From the IMG/VR virus record IMGVR_UViG_3300030098_002804, positions 1 through 32,245 of that record: a stretch of DNA of 32,245 nucleotides; one strand, 5' to 3'. Numbering within the stretch: the stretch's first letter is position 1; every line of letters starts with the position of its first letter. The notes beneath the pieces were generated by a model. The model was given only the letters and a program-made list of their open reading frames with translations, did no database searches and had not been told where the DNA came from. The DNA is from a virus. Below are positions 21,967 through 29,474 of the stretch, in pieces. Position numbers and translations under genes: made by a program.

Positions 21967-22850
21967 ACAAATATCCTGTTTATATAGTTTCAAAAGGCAG
22001 ATGGGAGAATCCCTTGACTGCAAAGTTTTTTATAAAAGATAATGTAAAATTTAAAATAGTAGTTGAGCCAGAAGAATATAATAATTATTGTAAAGCTTTA
22101 GGTAAAGAAAATGTATTAAAATTACCTTTTTCAAATTTAGGGCAAGGAAGTATGCCTGCAAGAAACTGGATATGGAAACATGCTATTGACAATGGATCAG
22201 AAAAACATTGGATATTTGATGATAATATTCAAATGATAAGAAGATTAAATAAAGGCAGAAGAATACCCTGTAATGCTTTAAAAGCAATAAAAGTATTAGA
22301 AGAATTTACTGATAGATATAAAAATATTGCAATAACAGGCTTTAATTATGTTATGTTTGTTACAAATACTACAAAAAAACCTTTTTATCTTAATTGTCAT
22401 GTTTATTCAGCTATGTTAATTAAAAATAATATGCCCTATCGGTGGAGGTTAAAATATAATGAAGATGTAGATTTATGTTTACAAGTATTAGATAATAAAT
22501 TATGTACAGTATTATTTAATTCATTTATGGTACATAAAACATCAACAACTGCTAAAATGAAAGGAGGTAATCAAACAGACTTATACAAAAATAATGCCTA
22601 CGAAAAGAAAGTACTGAAAGCAAGAAGTCTTGAAGAAGTATGGCCTCAATATTCTAAAACAAAAATAAGGTTTAATAGACCACATCATTTTGTTGATTGG
22701 AAGAAACATTTTAAACATAAGCTAATAAGAAGAACAGATATTGATTGGGATGAAATAGAAAACAAAAAATATGATATTAAGCTAACAAAAAAAGATACTA
22801 TTAAAAGCCAAAGCCTGAAGAAATTTTATCAAGAAAATAAAGATGCCTAA
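21954..22850 (+). CDS. TET-associated-type glycosyltransferase
   Basis: A 298-residue enzyme from the ATG at 21954. It opens INKYPVYIVSKGRWENPLTA, then VKFKIVVEPEEYNNY, GSMPARNWIWKHA and HWIFDDNI, where DDN is the nucleotide-sugar/metal site of GT-A folds. YRWRLKYNEDVDLCLQVL and KMKGGNQTDLY follow. This fits the TET-associated glycosyltransferase group (GREB1-like), described in phages as decorating oxidised bases. No TET/JBP oxygenase or base hydroxymethylase is visible in this genome, so the acceptor is unknown. It is A+T-rich and ends eight bases inside the terminase small subunit gene. Confidence 0.77.
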   Translation: MGTINKYPVYIVSKGRWENPLTAKFFIKDNVKFKIVVEPEEYNNYCKALGKENVLKLPFSNLGQGSMPARNWIWKHAIDNGSEKHWIFDDNIQMIRRLNKGRRIPCNALKAIKVLEEFTDRYKNIAITGFNYVMFVTNTTKKPFYLNCHVYSAMLIKNNMPYRWRLKYNEDVDLCLQVLDNKLCTVLFNSFMVHKTSTTAKMKGGNQTDLYKNNAYEKKVLKARSLEEVWPQYSKTKIRFNRPHHFVDWKKHFKHKLIRRTDIDWDEIENKKYDIKLTKKDTIKSQSLKKFYQENKDA

Positions 22851-23256
22851 ACCTACGAAGTCGGACATATTAAAAAAGCAAATATTAATAGCACTAGAAA
22901 AAAGTCTTGGAGTGGTTACATCGGCCTGTAAAAACGTAGGAGTAGCACGAAGCACTTTTTATGATTGGTATAATGGCGATGAAGAATTTAAAAAGTCTGT
23001 TGATAGTATTGAAGATATTGCCCTTGACTTTGCAGAAAGCCAATTACACAAACAGATTAAAGATGGTAATGTAACTGCAACGATATTTTATTTAAAGACC
23101 AAAGGAACAAAGCGAGGTTATATAGAAAAGCATGACCATAGCTTACATCTTAAACCATTTACACATATAGAGATTGAACAAAAATTTGATGAGTACCAAG
23201 AAATTAAGCCTGAAGATAACGGAGATATACCACAAAAACTTAACGGCAAAGAATGA
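22843..23256 (+). CDS. terS: Terminase small subunit
   Basis: A 137-residue protein with an N-terminal helix-turn-helix (ILKKQILIALEKSLGVVTSA, CKNVGVARSTFYDWYNGDEE), a central oligomerisation helix (IALDFAESQLHKQIKDGN) and the C-terminal motif TKGTKRGYIEKHDH. This matches phage terminase small subunits of the phBC6A51-like type, which bind the packaging site and regulate the large subunit. It overlaps the large subunit gene by 68 bases. Confidence 0.88.
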   Translation: MPKPTKSDILKKQILIALEKSLGVVTSACKNVGVARSTFYDWYNGDEEFKKSVDSIEDIALDFAESQLHKQIKDGNVTATIFYLKTKGTKRGYIEKHDHSLHLKPFTHIEIEQKFDEYQEIKPEDNGDIPQKLNGKE

Positions 23257-24403
23257 TATAGTTATTAATAGAGGGGGTACAAGGTCAAGTAAGACATACT
23301 CCCTTTGTCAGTTGATGTGTTCTTATCTTATAAGCCAAGAAAATAAAAGAATAATTATAGCTAGAAAGACATTCCCTGCACTAAGACATTCAGTATATAA
23401 AGATATGATTGATATGCTTAAAACATATAAAATATATGAACTAGGTACTCACAACAAATCAGAGCATACATTCACTTACCATTACACAAAGAGTCAATTA
23501 GTATTTTTAAGTGTTGATGATGCCCATAAGGTAAGGGGATTAGAGAGTAATTATGTATGGCTTAATGAAGCTGATTCATTCACTTATGAGGATTTTAACC
23601 AGTTGTATTTAAGATTATCCAGAAAGTCAGAAGATGGCAAGCCTAACAAGATATTCTTAGATTTTAACCCCTCCGATATGTATTCATGGATAAAGACAGA
23701 ACTAGAGGACAAAGGCAGGGCAGAGGTTATTAAATCTAACTATCTAGACAACACATTTCTAGACAAAGAAACAGTCAGGAGGATTGAATATATGAGGGAG
23801 AATGACCCAAACTTTTGGCGCATCTTTGGACTTGGTGAATGGGGTGAGATTAAAGGTCTTATCTATAACAATTGGAAGTCTACTAATGAAATGCCTGAAA
23901 GCTATGATTGGAGGTTTATGGGCTTAGACTTTGGTTTCACTAATGACCCATCAGCACTTATTGAGATAAGGAAGTCAGGGCAACATATTTATGTACAAGA
24001 ACACATTTATAAGACAGGACTAACAAACTATGATTTAGTTGATGAGATGATAGCACAGGGCATCAGGGATGTTACTATTTTTTCAGACTCTGCCGAGCCT
24101 AAGTCTATCGCAGAAATAAACCGTTACGAAGAAGCTAGGCTTAACAGAATTAGGTTAGTGCCTACAACAAAGGGCAGAGATTCAGTAAAGCATGGCATCA
24201 ACTTAGTACAACAACAGAGTTTATTGATACATCAGGATAGTCATAACCTTTTACAAGAGATAAGGAACTATAAATGGCAAGAGAAGAACGGAGAGATGAT
24301 TAATGCACCTATAAATGCAAAGGGTGACCATGCCCTTGATGCCCTAAGATATGCCATTACAGGAGCAATAGGAATGAGAAAAACAGTTAGAGCATTTGGA
24401 TAA
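23189..24403 (+). CDS. terL: Terminase large subunit
   Basis: A 404-residue packaging motor and nuclease. The ATPase part holds the Walker A variant GGTRSSKT (29-36), the adenine or coupling segment IIIARKTFPALRHSVYKDM, and Walker B VWLNEAD. The nuclease part has GLDFGFTNDP, FSDSAEP and DHALDALRY, which supply the acidic metal ligands. The start at 23189 overlaps the small subunit gene; a TTG at 23174 would add five residues. This is the family's usual length with all motifs intact. The packaging type (cos or pac) cannot be read from this sequence by eye. Confidence 0.95.
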   Translation: MSTKKLSLKITEIYHKNLTAKNDIVINRGGTRSSKTYSLCQLMCSYLISQENKRIIIARKTFPALRHSVYKDMIDMLKTYKIYELGTHNKSEHTFTYHYTKSQLVFLSVDDAHKVRGLESNYVWLNEADSFTYEDFNQLYLRLSRKSEDGKPNKIFLDFNPSDMYSWIKTELEDKGRAEVIKSNYLDNTFLDKETVRRIEYMRENDPNFWRIFGLGEWGEIKGLIYNNWKSTNEMPESYDWRFMGLDFGFTNDPSALIEIRKSGQHIYVQEHIYKTGLTNYDLVDEMIAQGIRDVTIFSDSAEPKSIAEINRYEEARLNRIRLVPTTKGRDSVKHGINLVQQQSLLIHQDSHNLLQEIRNYKWQEKNGEMINAPINAKGDHALDALRYAITGAIGMRKTVRAFG

Positions 24404-24493
24404 AAAATAAAATTAATTGTGTTAAATTTTTTTAATTAAATAAAAAATGTTAATTTTAAGTATTGATATTATTATTTAACTAAATATACGATT

Positions 24494-24985
24494 ATGAAAA
24501 CAGGAAAAGATTTAATAAAAAGTTTAAAAGAAGAAATACAACATACTAAAGACCTTATATCTGACAGGCATAAGCGAATTAATGAGGGATTGACAGACAT
24601 GGATGATTGTTTTGTTAGCCAAAGAAGCAATGATTTAAATATATCATTGAATGAAGCAAAAATAAGTATTTTAGAGAATGGTGGTTTGTGGAGTTTTGAG
24701 GCTCTTTATTTTGAAGATGGAATGTTAGCATCTGATAAAATAGTTCCATCAAAATATGGCAGTTGTTGGGTATTGACAGATGAAGCTGAAGCAAGATATG
24801 GTAAGCGTTTTCTTGGTCTGTTAAAAGATGCTACTTATAAGAAAAGAGGCTTTAAAAGAGGAGATATTGAAAAACCTGCATGGGCAACGTATTCATCTAA
24901 TGGCACAGGAATGATGGGCGCATATATGGCATCTGTTAAAATCTTTCCATCACATACAAATTATTATACAGGAGAAACCTTATAA
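24494..24985 (+). CDS. Hypothetical protein downstream of terminase
   Basis: A protein of 163 residues set apart by a 90-base A+T-rich gap upstream and a terminator downstream, so it may form its own transcript. An N-terminal helical part (DLIKSLKEEIQHTKDLISDR) precedes a mixed region with VPSKYGSCWVLTDEAEARYG, KRFLGLLKDATYKKRGFKRG and KPAWATYSSNGTGMMGA. The leader before the ATG (ATACGATT) resembles early-gene leaders. No known family is recognised. Confidence 0.62.
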   Translation: MKTGKDLIKSLKEEIQHTKDLISDRHKRINEGLTDMDDCFVSQRSNDLNISLNEAKISILENGGLWSFEALYFEDGMLASDKIVPSKYGSCWVLTDEAEARYGKRFLGLLKDATYKKRGFKRGDIEKPAWATYSSNGTGMMGAYMASVKIFPSHTNYYTGETL

Positions 24986-25003
24986 ACTTATATGTTTTGT
25001 TTC

Positions 25004-25036
25004 AAACCCTCAGTCTTAAATGATTGGGGGTTTTTT
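25004..25036 (+). terminator. Intrinsic terminator after the 24.5-kb gene
   Basis: AAACCCTCAGTC (25004-25015) pairs with GATTGGGGGTTT (25022-25033) as a 12-base stem with T-G and G-T pairs and a six-base loop; the stem ends in a T-run to 25036. It separates the upstream gene from the HNH-tail operon. Confidence 0.87.
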
Positions 25037-25075
25037 ATTTTATAACCTATTTAAAAATATAACGTAAGACCCTGA

Positions 25076-25288
25076 GTGGTAACACTTGATGAGTTAGAAA
25101 GGAGGTTTAATGAAATGGAAATACCTGAAACACCAATATCTATAATAGGAGGGGTAATAAATAACCCTAAACTGTTTATTAAATCACATATTTCGTATCT
25201 TAGAGGAAACCCAAAGAACAAGACCTTTAGACCTTATTATGACAGGCTTTTACACCTTTTAAACTACCTAGATGAAAAACAAGAGTAA
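25076..25288 (+). CDS. Hypothetical protein, GTG start, ahead of HNH gene
   Basis: A helical protein of 70 residues starting with GTG at 25076. It reads VTLDELERRFNEMEIPETPI, then NNPKLFIKSHISYLRGN and RPYYDRLLHLLNYL. A proline-rich turn followed by F-I-x-S-H helices is a pattern I associate with small Bacteroidetes phage proteins (DUF6965-like would be the family to test). It overlaps the HNH gene by 17 bases. Confidence 0.6.
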   Translation: MVTLDELERRFNEMEIPETPISIIGGVINNPKLFIKSHISYLRGNPKNKTFRPYYDRLLHLLNYLDEKQE

Positions 25289-25607
25289 GTTATATTCTGT
25301 ATATGCTATGATAGCAGAAACTAGAGAGCATAAATGTACGGGGTGCAATAGGTATTCAGGGCAAGTGCAATTATCTCACAGTCATATAATCAGCAGAGCA
25401 AAAAGACCTGACCTAACTTGTGATATTGAAAACATTACTTATCATTGCTTAAGCATAGGAGAACACAAAGGATGTCATGATATTTGGGAACATGGCACAG
25501 TAGATGAGAAAAAGACCCTTTTTGACTATGAAAAAAATATGTCGTATATTCGGAGGGTTGATGAGGGCTTATATAATAAGCTGAGATTAAAAGAGATTGA
25601 AGAATGA
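25272..25607 (+). CDS. HNH-type nuclease-like protein
   Basis: A protein of 111 residues with C22-x2-C25, then QLSHSHIISRAKRPDL, ENITYHC (C59) and GEHKGCHDIWEHGT (C68, H69). Two cysteine pairs around an SHSHIISR core form a zinc-stabilised beta-beta-alpha metal site of HNH type. HNH proteins near terminases help package DNA in several siphophages, and the terminase lies 0.9 kb upstream. The catalytic histidines appear intact. A homing role is unlikely, since the gene is integrated into the operon by overlaps. Confidence 0.75.
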   Translation: MKNKSKLYSVYAMIAETREHKCTGCNRYSGQVQLSHSHIISRAKRPDLTCDIENITYHCLSIGEHKGCHDIWEHGTVDEKKTLFDYEKNMSYIRRVDEGLYNKLRLKEIEE

Positions 25608-25644
25608 CAACAGTTAATACAAATATTGGAGAAGTAAGATTATT

Positions 25645-25884
25645 ATGAAAACATCATATTTATTAGAATTTAATGAAGACCAACAAATGTTCCATTTTAA
25701 CAACTTAGAAAATGGCGTTTCTGTACATCCTAGACAAGAGCCAAACACTAATGAATGGAAAACATTATGCGAAGTTAAGGGTGATATTTTTGATGTGTAT
25801 CAGGTTTATACAAGCCTTAATATCAAGAAGAATAAAAAATATACATTTAAAGAATTAATAACTAAAATCAACAATAATGGATAA
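25645..25884 (+). CDS. Hypothetical protein
   Basis: A protein of 79 residues (MKTSYLLEFNEDQQMFHFNN ... FDVYQVYTSLNIKKNKKYTF) with mixed strand and helix character and no known motif. It lies 37 bases after the HNH gene. Its stop overlaps the next start by eight bases, placing it in the HNH-to-tail operon. Confidence 0.55.
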   Translation: MKTSYLLEFNEDQQMFHFNNLENGVSVHPRQEPNTNEWKTLCEVKGDIFDVYQVYTSLNIKKNKKYTFKELITKINNNG

Positions 25885-26182
25885 ATATGTTTTTGATAAT
25901 AACAGAGTTCATTACACAAGGATATGTTCAGTAACATATGAAGAATTTAATATCTCTGTTGATGAAAAAGACTTTAAGAAATGGGTTTTAAATGACCCTG
26001 ACACATACATTGATAGGAATATGGAAAGAGAAGTGTTTCATTATCTTGATTTTTATATCAGAGATACATTTTGTCGGGGCTTTACACCAATAGAAACGCT
26101 AAAAGAGTTTATTAACCCCTTTCATCCAACGTATGAACAAATAAGAGAATATAAAGAGAGTGTTTTACAATTATGTAACTAA
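25877..26182 (+). CDS. Hypothetical protein
   Basis: An acidic, aromatic-rich protein of 101 residues (YVFDNNRVHYTRICSVTYEE, DPDTYIDRNMEREVFHYLDF, INPFHPTYEQIREYKESVLQ). No membrane segment or known motif is present. It overlaps its upstream neighbour and ends 11 bases before the histone-like gene. Confidence 0.55.
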   Translation: MDKYVFDNNRVHYTRICSVTYEEFNISVDEKDFKKWVLNDPDTYIDRNMEREVFHYLDFYIRDTFCRGFTPIETLKEFINPFHPTYEQIREYKESVLQLCN

Positions 26183-26193
26183 AATTAATAACA

Positions 26194-26397
26194 ATGGCAA
26201 AGAGTACTAAAAAGACAAAGACTGCACAGGCAGTAGAAGAAATTAAAGAAGACCTTACTGCATCATATCATGAGATGTGTTCAGAGTTAGGCAAGAAAGC
26301 TACAGAGTTTCAAAGAGCTAGCAAAGTATCTAGCGCAAAGCATTTAAGAAATGCTATCAGGGCAATTAGGTTTGTGATTGAGGAACTAGAAAAATAA
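26194..26397 (+). CDS. Small basic histone H1-like protein
   Basis: A protein of 67 residues with a lysine-rich start (AKSTKKTKTAQAVEEIKEDL), a helix (YHEMCSELGKKATEFQRASK) and a closing helix (SAKHLRNAIRAIRFVIEELE). The layout resembles the short Hc1/histone H1-like proteins of Bacteroidetes, which have a KA.GTRVRK.LQ.LK type second helix. It could bind DNA. Its stop overlaps the tail chaperone start (TAATG), which instead suggests a structural or assembly helper, so the histone reading is tentative. Confidence 0.45.
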   Translation: MAKSTKKTKTAQAVEEIKEDLTASYHEMCSELGKKATEFQRASKVSSAKHLRNAIRAIRFVIEELEK

Positions 26398-27074
26398 TGT
26401 TAGTCTTTAATATAAAAGGCTCAAAGGAAAAAATCAATCTTCCTGAACATTGGCAAGAAATAAGCCTTGAAAAATATGGTAATTTTATAAATGCCATTCA
26501 AGAACTGCAAAAAGTATTAAAAGAGGAAGATAAAGATGAAACAAATCTTTTTGATATAATACTTAACCATAGAAAAGAATTTAATAAGGTATTTTGTTCA
26601 TTAACAGGGGTTAAAAGTGACATAGTAGATAATATAAAAGCATCAAACCTTGCTACAATTTATCTTCATATAAAAAAATTCTTAGAACCACCAAAAAAGA
26701 GCAACATAGAAAGTTTTATATTTAATGATGTAGAATATTTTTTACCTAAAAGCAAAAGCGATTATTTTGGAAATGTTTTTCCTATGGCTGAAGCAACATT
26801 TGGTGAAATTGTAGAAGCTATGCAAATAAAAGAAATGAGTGATGCATTTATAGATAATAATTATCTTGCATTACCTTATCAGATAGCTATACTTTGCAGA
26901 CCAAAAGGCGAAAAATATAATGATAGCATTATTAATAAAAGAGCAGAAATGTTTAAGGGTTTATCAATGGATGTAGTTTGGCAAATAGCTTTTTTTTTGA
27001 TAAAACACAAAAACAAATCCATGAGTCTTTTAAGTCAATATTTAACAAGTCAAAAGACAATAATGGAAGTATAA
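26397..27074 (+). CDS. Tail assembly chaperone (short, zero-frame product)
   Basis: A helical protein of 225 residues (INLPEHWQEISLEKYGNFIN ... VFPMAEATFGEIVEAMQIKE ... QIAFFLIKHKNKSMSLLSQY). It occupies the place of lambda G: a chaperone that coats the tape measure during tail assembly. Near the end it crosses nine T residues (26990-26998) in the phase T TTT TTT, and an overlapping -1 frame continues to 27244. Slippage after codon 200 would add 82 residues and give a 282-residue GT-like form. The tape measure gene is not directly next but four genes on, with all tail genes in one direction. Confidence 0.8.
   Translation: MLVFNIKGSKEKINLPEHWQEISLEKYGNFINAIQELQKVLKEEDKDETNLFDIILNHRKEFNKVFCSLTGVKSDIVDNIKASNLATIYLHIKKFLEPPKKSNIESFIFNDVEYFLPKSKSDYFGNVFPMAEATFGEIVEAMQIKEMSDAFIDNNYLALPYQIAILCRPKGEKYNDSIINKRAEMFKGLSMDVVWQIAFFLIKHKNKSMSLLSQYLTSQKTIMEV
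26990..26998 (+). promoter_or_regulatory. Programmed -1 frameshift slippery site
   Basis: Nine T residues read GCT TTT TTT TTG in the zero frame. The heptamer T-TTT-TTT at 26990-26996 fits the X-XXY-YYZ rule for simultaneous slippage, and the -1 frame is open for 82 codons beyond it. The -1 frame has no credible start of its own: the only candidate is a TTG at 26978 inside the overlap. Confidence 0.85.
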
Positions 27075-27244
27075 ATAGGCTCACTAAGTATGGGTGGTAT
27101 AATACTTTATATTTAGCTTCTGATGGTGATTTGAAAAAGATGAAAGACCTAGAAAAAATGCCTGTCTATGATGTTTTTGCATTTATTAATTATAAAATTG
27201 ATTATCAGAAAGAACATTTTAGTAAAAACAACGTAAAGAAATAA
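26996..27244 (+). CDS. Tail assembly chaperone C-terminal extension (-1 frame)
   Basis: This 82-residue segment is made only as the tail of the frameshifted chaperone. It begins FDKTQKQIHESFKSIFNKSK, then LTKYGWYNTLYLASDGDLKK and MPVYDVFAFINYKIDYQK. The part YGWYNTLYLASDGDL...PVYDVFAFINYK has the look of T-domains of tail chaperones (short helices with conserved W and Y), which bind the tape measure and tube subunits. It ends one base before the next gene. Confidence 0.8.
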   Translation, partial: FDKTQKQIHESFKSIFNKSKDNNGSINRLTKYGWYNTLYLASDGDLKKMKDLEKMPVYDVFAFINYKIDYQKEHFSKNNVKK

Positions 27245-27245
27245 T

Positions 27246-27737
27246 ATGGCAGATTTTACAGATATCGTTACAGAGTTTAGTACGATAGCAACGGCACAAT
27301 CAGGTATTAATAGTTTTAAGTATGGAAACCCTGATGAGATTAACACTTCAAGACAGAATACAAAGCCTTTATTAATTCTTAACAAACAAAGAAGTGCTTC
27401 TTTTCCTGACTTTCAAAAAAAAGTAAAAAGGTTTGAAGTAACTTTTGGTGTTTATGATACATTCCATGAGTCACAGAAAGCAAGTAAGACCTATGCTAAT
27501 AAACAACAGGACTTAATGAATTTATTAGAACAGTTTCTAAGGGAGTTTAGGAGTAGAAGTTTAGGAGATACTACAGAAGTAACTTCAACACAAGCATGGC
27601 ATATGCCTAGTGGTGCTGCTGATAGTGTTACTATTAGGTTTATTGAAGTTATAGGTGCAGATAAATTAGTTGGGGCAGTAGCGACTATAAACATATTTGT
27701 AAATGCCGATTGTGACACAGGAACATTTACTTACTAA
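27246..27737 (+). CDS. Probable tail completion/terminator protein
   Basis: A protein of 163 residues starting one base after the chaperone extension. It has an N-terminal helix (FTDIVTEFSTIATAQSGINS), a strand pair around RFEVTFGVYDTFHES, a helix (NKQQDLMNLLEQFLREFRSR) and late strands (SVTIRFIEVIGADKLVGAVA). This helix-strand-helix order with the phrase VTFGVYDT suits tail terminator proteins, which cap the tube and join it to the head. Its partner with an HK97 gp10-like fold follows directly (overlap of one base). The assignment is by pattern and position. Confidence 0.55.
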   Translation: MADFTDIVTEFSTIATAQSGINSFKYGNPDEINTSRQNTKPLLILNKQRSASFPDFQKKVKRFEVTFGVYDTFHESQKASKTYANKQQDLMNLLEQFLREFRSRSLGDTTEVTSTQAWHMPSGAADSVTIRFIEVIGADKLVGAVATINIFVNADCDTGTFTY

Positions 27738-28219
27738 TGAATCTACAACCAATAGCAACAAAACTAATAGCATCACTTGCAAATGAACTTATTAATCAAG
27801 GTCATAGAGGTACAGGCAAGCTGATAGCATCCCTTAAATCAGAGGTCGATAATATTAATTTAAAAGTTCTTATAAAATCTAAATTCTATGCCACTTTTGT
27901 AAATAAAGGTGTATTGCCTAGACAAATAAAATACCCTTTTGCTAAAAAAAGAATTGATGCTCTTAGAACATGGGTAATGAGGGTATTAAAAAAATCAGAT
28001 AAAGAAGCTCAGGGTCTTGCTTATGCTATTGCACGAACACATAAAGAACAAGGAATGCCAAGTTTTAATTCTTATAGATATTCTAAAAACGGCAGAAGAA
28101 GAAACTTTGTTCAATTTGCCATAGCTTCAGAAAAGAAATTCATTAAAGAAGAACTAAAGAAAGAATTTACTAAAGACTTTCAAGTAAGAATTAATAATAT
28201 AATAGCAAAAACAAAATAA
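27737..28219 (+). CDS. HK97 gp10-like neck/tail completion protein
   Basis: A basic protein of 160 residues. It has the helix NLQPIATKLIASLANELINQ, a GTGKLIASLKSEVD segment (the small-residue G-x-L-x-x-S-I motif of gp10-like proteins), then VLIKSKFYATFVNKGVLPRQ and a long basic helix region. These features match the HK97 gp10 family, which lies at the head-tail interface. The basic C-terminus (SKNGRRRNFVQFAIASEKKF) may face DNA. The neighbours are the tail completion and tail-tip genes. Confidence 0.7.
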   Translation: MNLQPIATKLIASLANELINQGHRGTGKLIASLKSEVDNINLKVLIKSKFYATFVNKGVLPRQIKYPFAKKRIDALRTWVMRVLKKSDKEAQGLAYAIARTHKEQGMPSFNSYRYSKNGRRRNFVQFAIASEKKFIKEELKKEFTKDFQVRINNIIAKTK

Positions 28220-28220
28220 T

Positions 28221-29474
28221 ATGGGCATAGCAATATTATCAAAACCTACAGATGATTCAATAAATTCAGTTTATAGACCAATCGTTTATGAAGTAGAATG
28301 CCCTGATACAAGTGGAACATTAGAACTTGTCAGAGCATCAATTAAACTATATATAAATGGGTCAGTAGTAAATAATAATAATCCTATAATGCAAGACCCT
28401 GACCTTGACCAAACAGGTGGAACGGCAGACCATACACAGTTCACCTTTGATGTTTCAGGAGTAGCTAGAAACTATATTACAAGTGATTTACAGACATTAG
28501 GGGAAAAGGGTGATTTAGATGCATCAAATAGCATGAAAACACTTTACATTGTTGTTGATGCAATATATAAGAATACGGCAACTAATGTATTAACTGTATC
28601 ATCAACGGCAGGCTTTGATAGTAATGTGTGCTATATCTTTAATGGGGTGTATCAGCACCAAGATACTCAAGGCTTTACAGACTATGAACTAGGGTCATCA
28701 AGTAAGAAGTTTTTAACTAATTTCCCATCAACAGAAAAGATAAAGATAAAAACTACAGAAAGCTTTATTTTAAGTGGTATTGATAAAAACACAAGTTCAG
28801 ATACTTATATTCAGGTAGTTACAAAAAACAGTTCAGGGTCAACAATAGATACATTTAAGATAGAAGCAACAAACGCTAATAAAAGATATGATTTTGGTGT
28901 AGGGTGTTTGAACTTTGCTAATATTGTTAGTGGTGATATGAATGTTGGCAACACAGGAACTCTTTTATTATCGGGAAACCCTATTATAGGAGCAACGGCA
29001 CAAACTTATGAAGTCACAGTAGCTGATGGTGGTGTTGGTACTATGTCAGAAACATTGACCTTTGAAATTGACAGAAAATCACATGACTATTCTACTAGAT
29101 TTCATTGGCTAAACAGATTAGGGGGGTTTGATAGTTGGACTTTTGATGGTGCATATAGCAGAGGGCAGAACCAGAGTAAAGCCCTTTATGAAAAGAATTT
29201 AGACTACTCATTTAACATTTATGACTCAGAAACGGGAGTTAATGCCGTTGAATCTAAGAACACTTTTGCTTCTTATAGTGGTTTACTATCTGAGAATAAA
29301 AGAAAGTGGTTGGAAGAACTTTATACCTCGCCTGAAGTGTATGTTGTTGAGGGTGGCAACTATGTGCCGATACTTATAACCGATACACAAGTAAAAACCG
29401 TAGATGATGATAAGAAACTTTTTCAGGTAAAAATTAATTTTAGTTACGCATATCAAAATGTTATAAATGTCTAG
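28221..29474 (+). CDS. Tail/baseplate structural protein
   Basis: A beta-rich protein of 417 residues with little similarity to named domains. Segments such as IALSKPTDDS-like starts (MGIAILSKPTDDSINSVYRP), FTFDVSGVARNYITSDLQ, and the late FHWLNRLGGFDSWTFDGAYS, KWLEELYTSPEVYVVEGGNY give the impression of a distal-tail or hub protein seen in Bacteroidetes phages. It overlaps the next, larger tail gene by eight bases. I infer a place at the tail tip, ahead of the 908-residue protein; a specific baseplate component cannot be named. Confidence 0.65.
   Translation: MGIAILSKPTDDSINSVYRPIVYEVECPDTSGTLELVRASIKLYINGSVVNNNNPIMQDPDLDQTGGTADHTQFTFDVSGVARNYITSDLQTLGEKGDLDASNSMKTLYIVVDAIYKNTATNVLTVSSTAGFDSNVCYIFNGVYQHQDTQGFTDYELGSSSKKFLTNFPSTEKIKIKTTESFILSGIDKNTSSDTYIQVVTKNSSGSTIDTFKIEATNANKRYDFGVGCLNFANIVSGDMNVGNTGTLLLSGNPIIGATAQTYEVTVADGGVGTMSETLTFEIDRKSHDYSTRFHWLNRLGGFDSWTFDGAYSRGQNQSKALYEKNLDYSFNIYDSETGVNAVESKNTFASYSGLLSENKRKWLEELYTSPEVYVVEGGNYVPILITDTQVKTVDDDKKLFQVKINFSYAYQNVINV

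Noticed and set aside
25604-25648. A 14-codon frame between the HNH gene and the next gene
   Set aside because: It overlaps both neighbours by an ATGA junction, but it is too short to judge without ribosome data or relatives.
26978-27244. An independent 88-residue gene starting at TTG 26978
   Set aside because: The T-run slip site in correct phase and the tail-chaperone context explain this frame better as a -1 extension.
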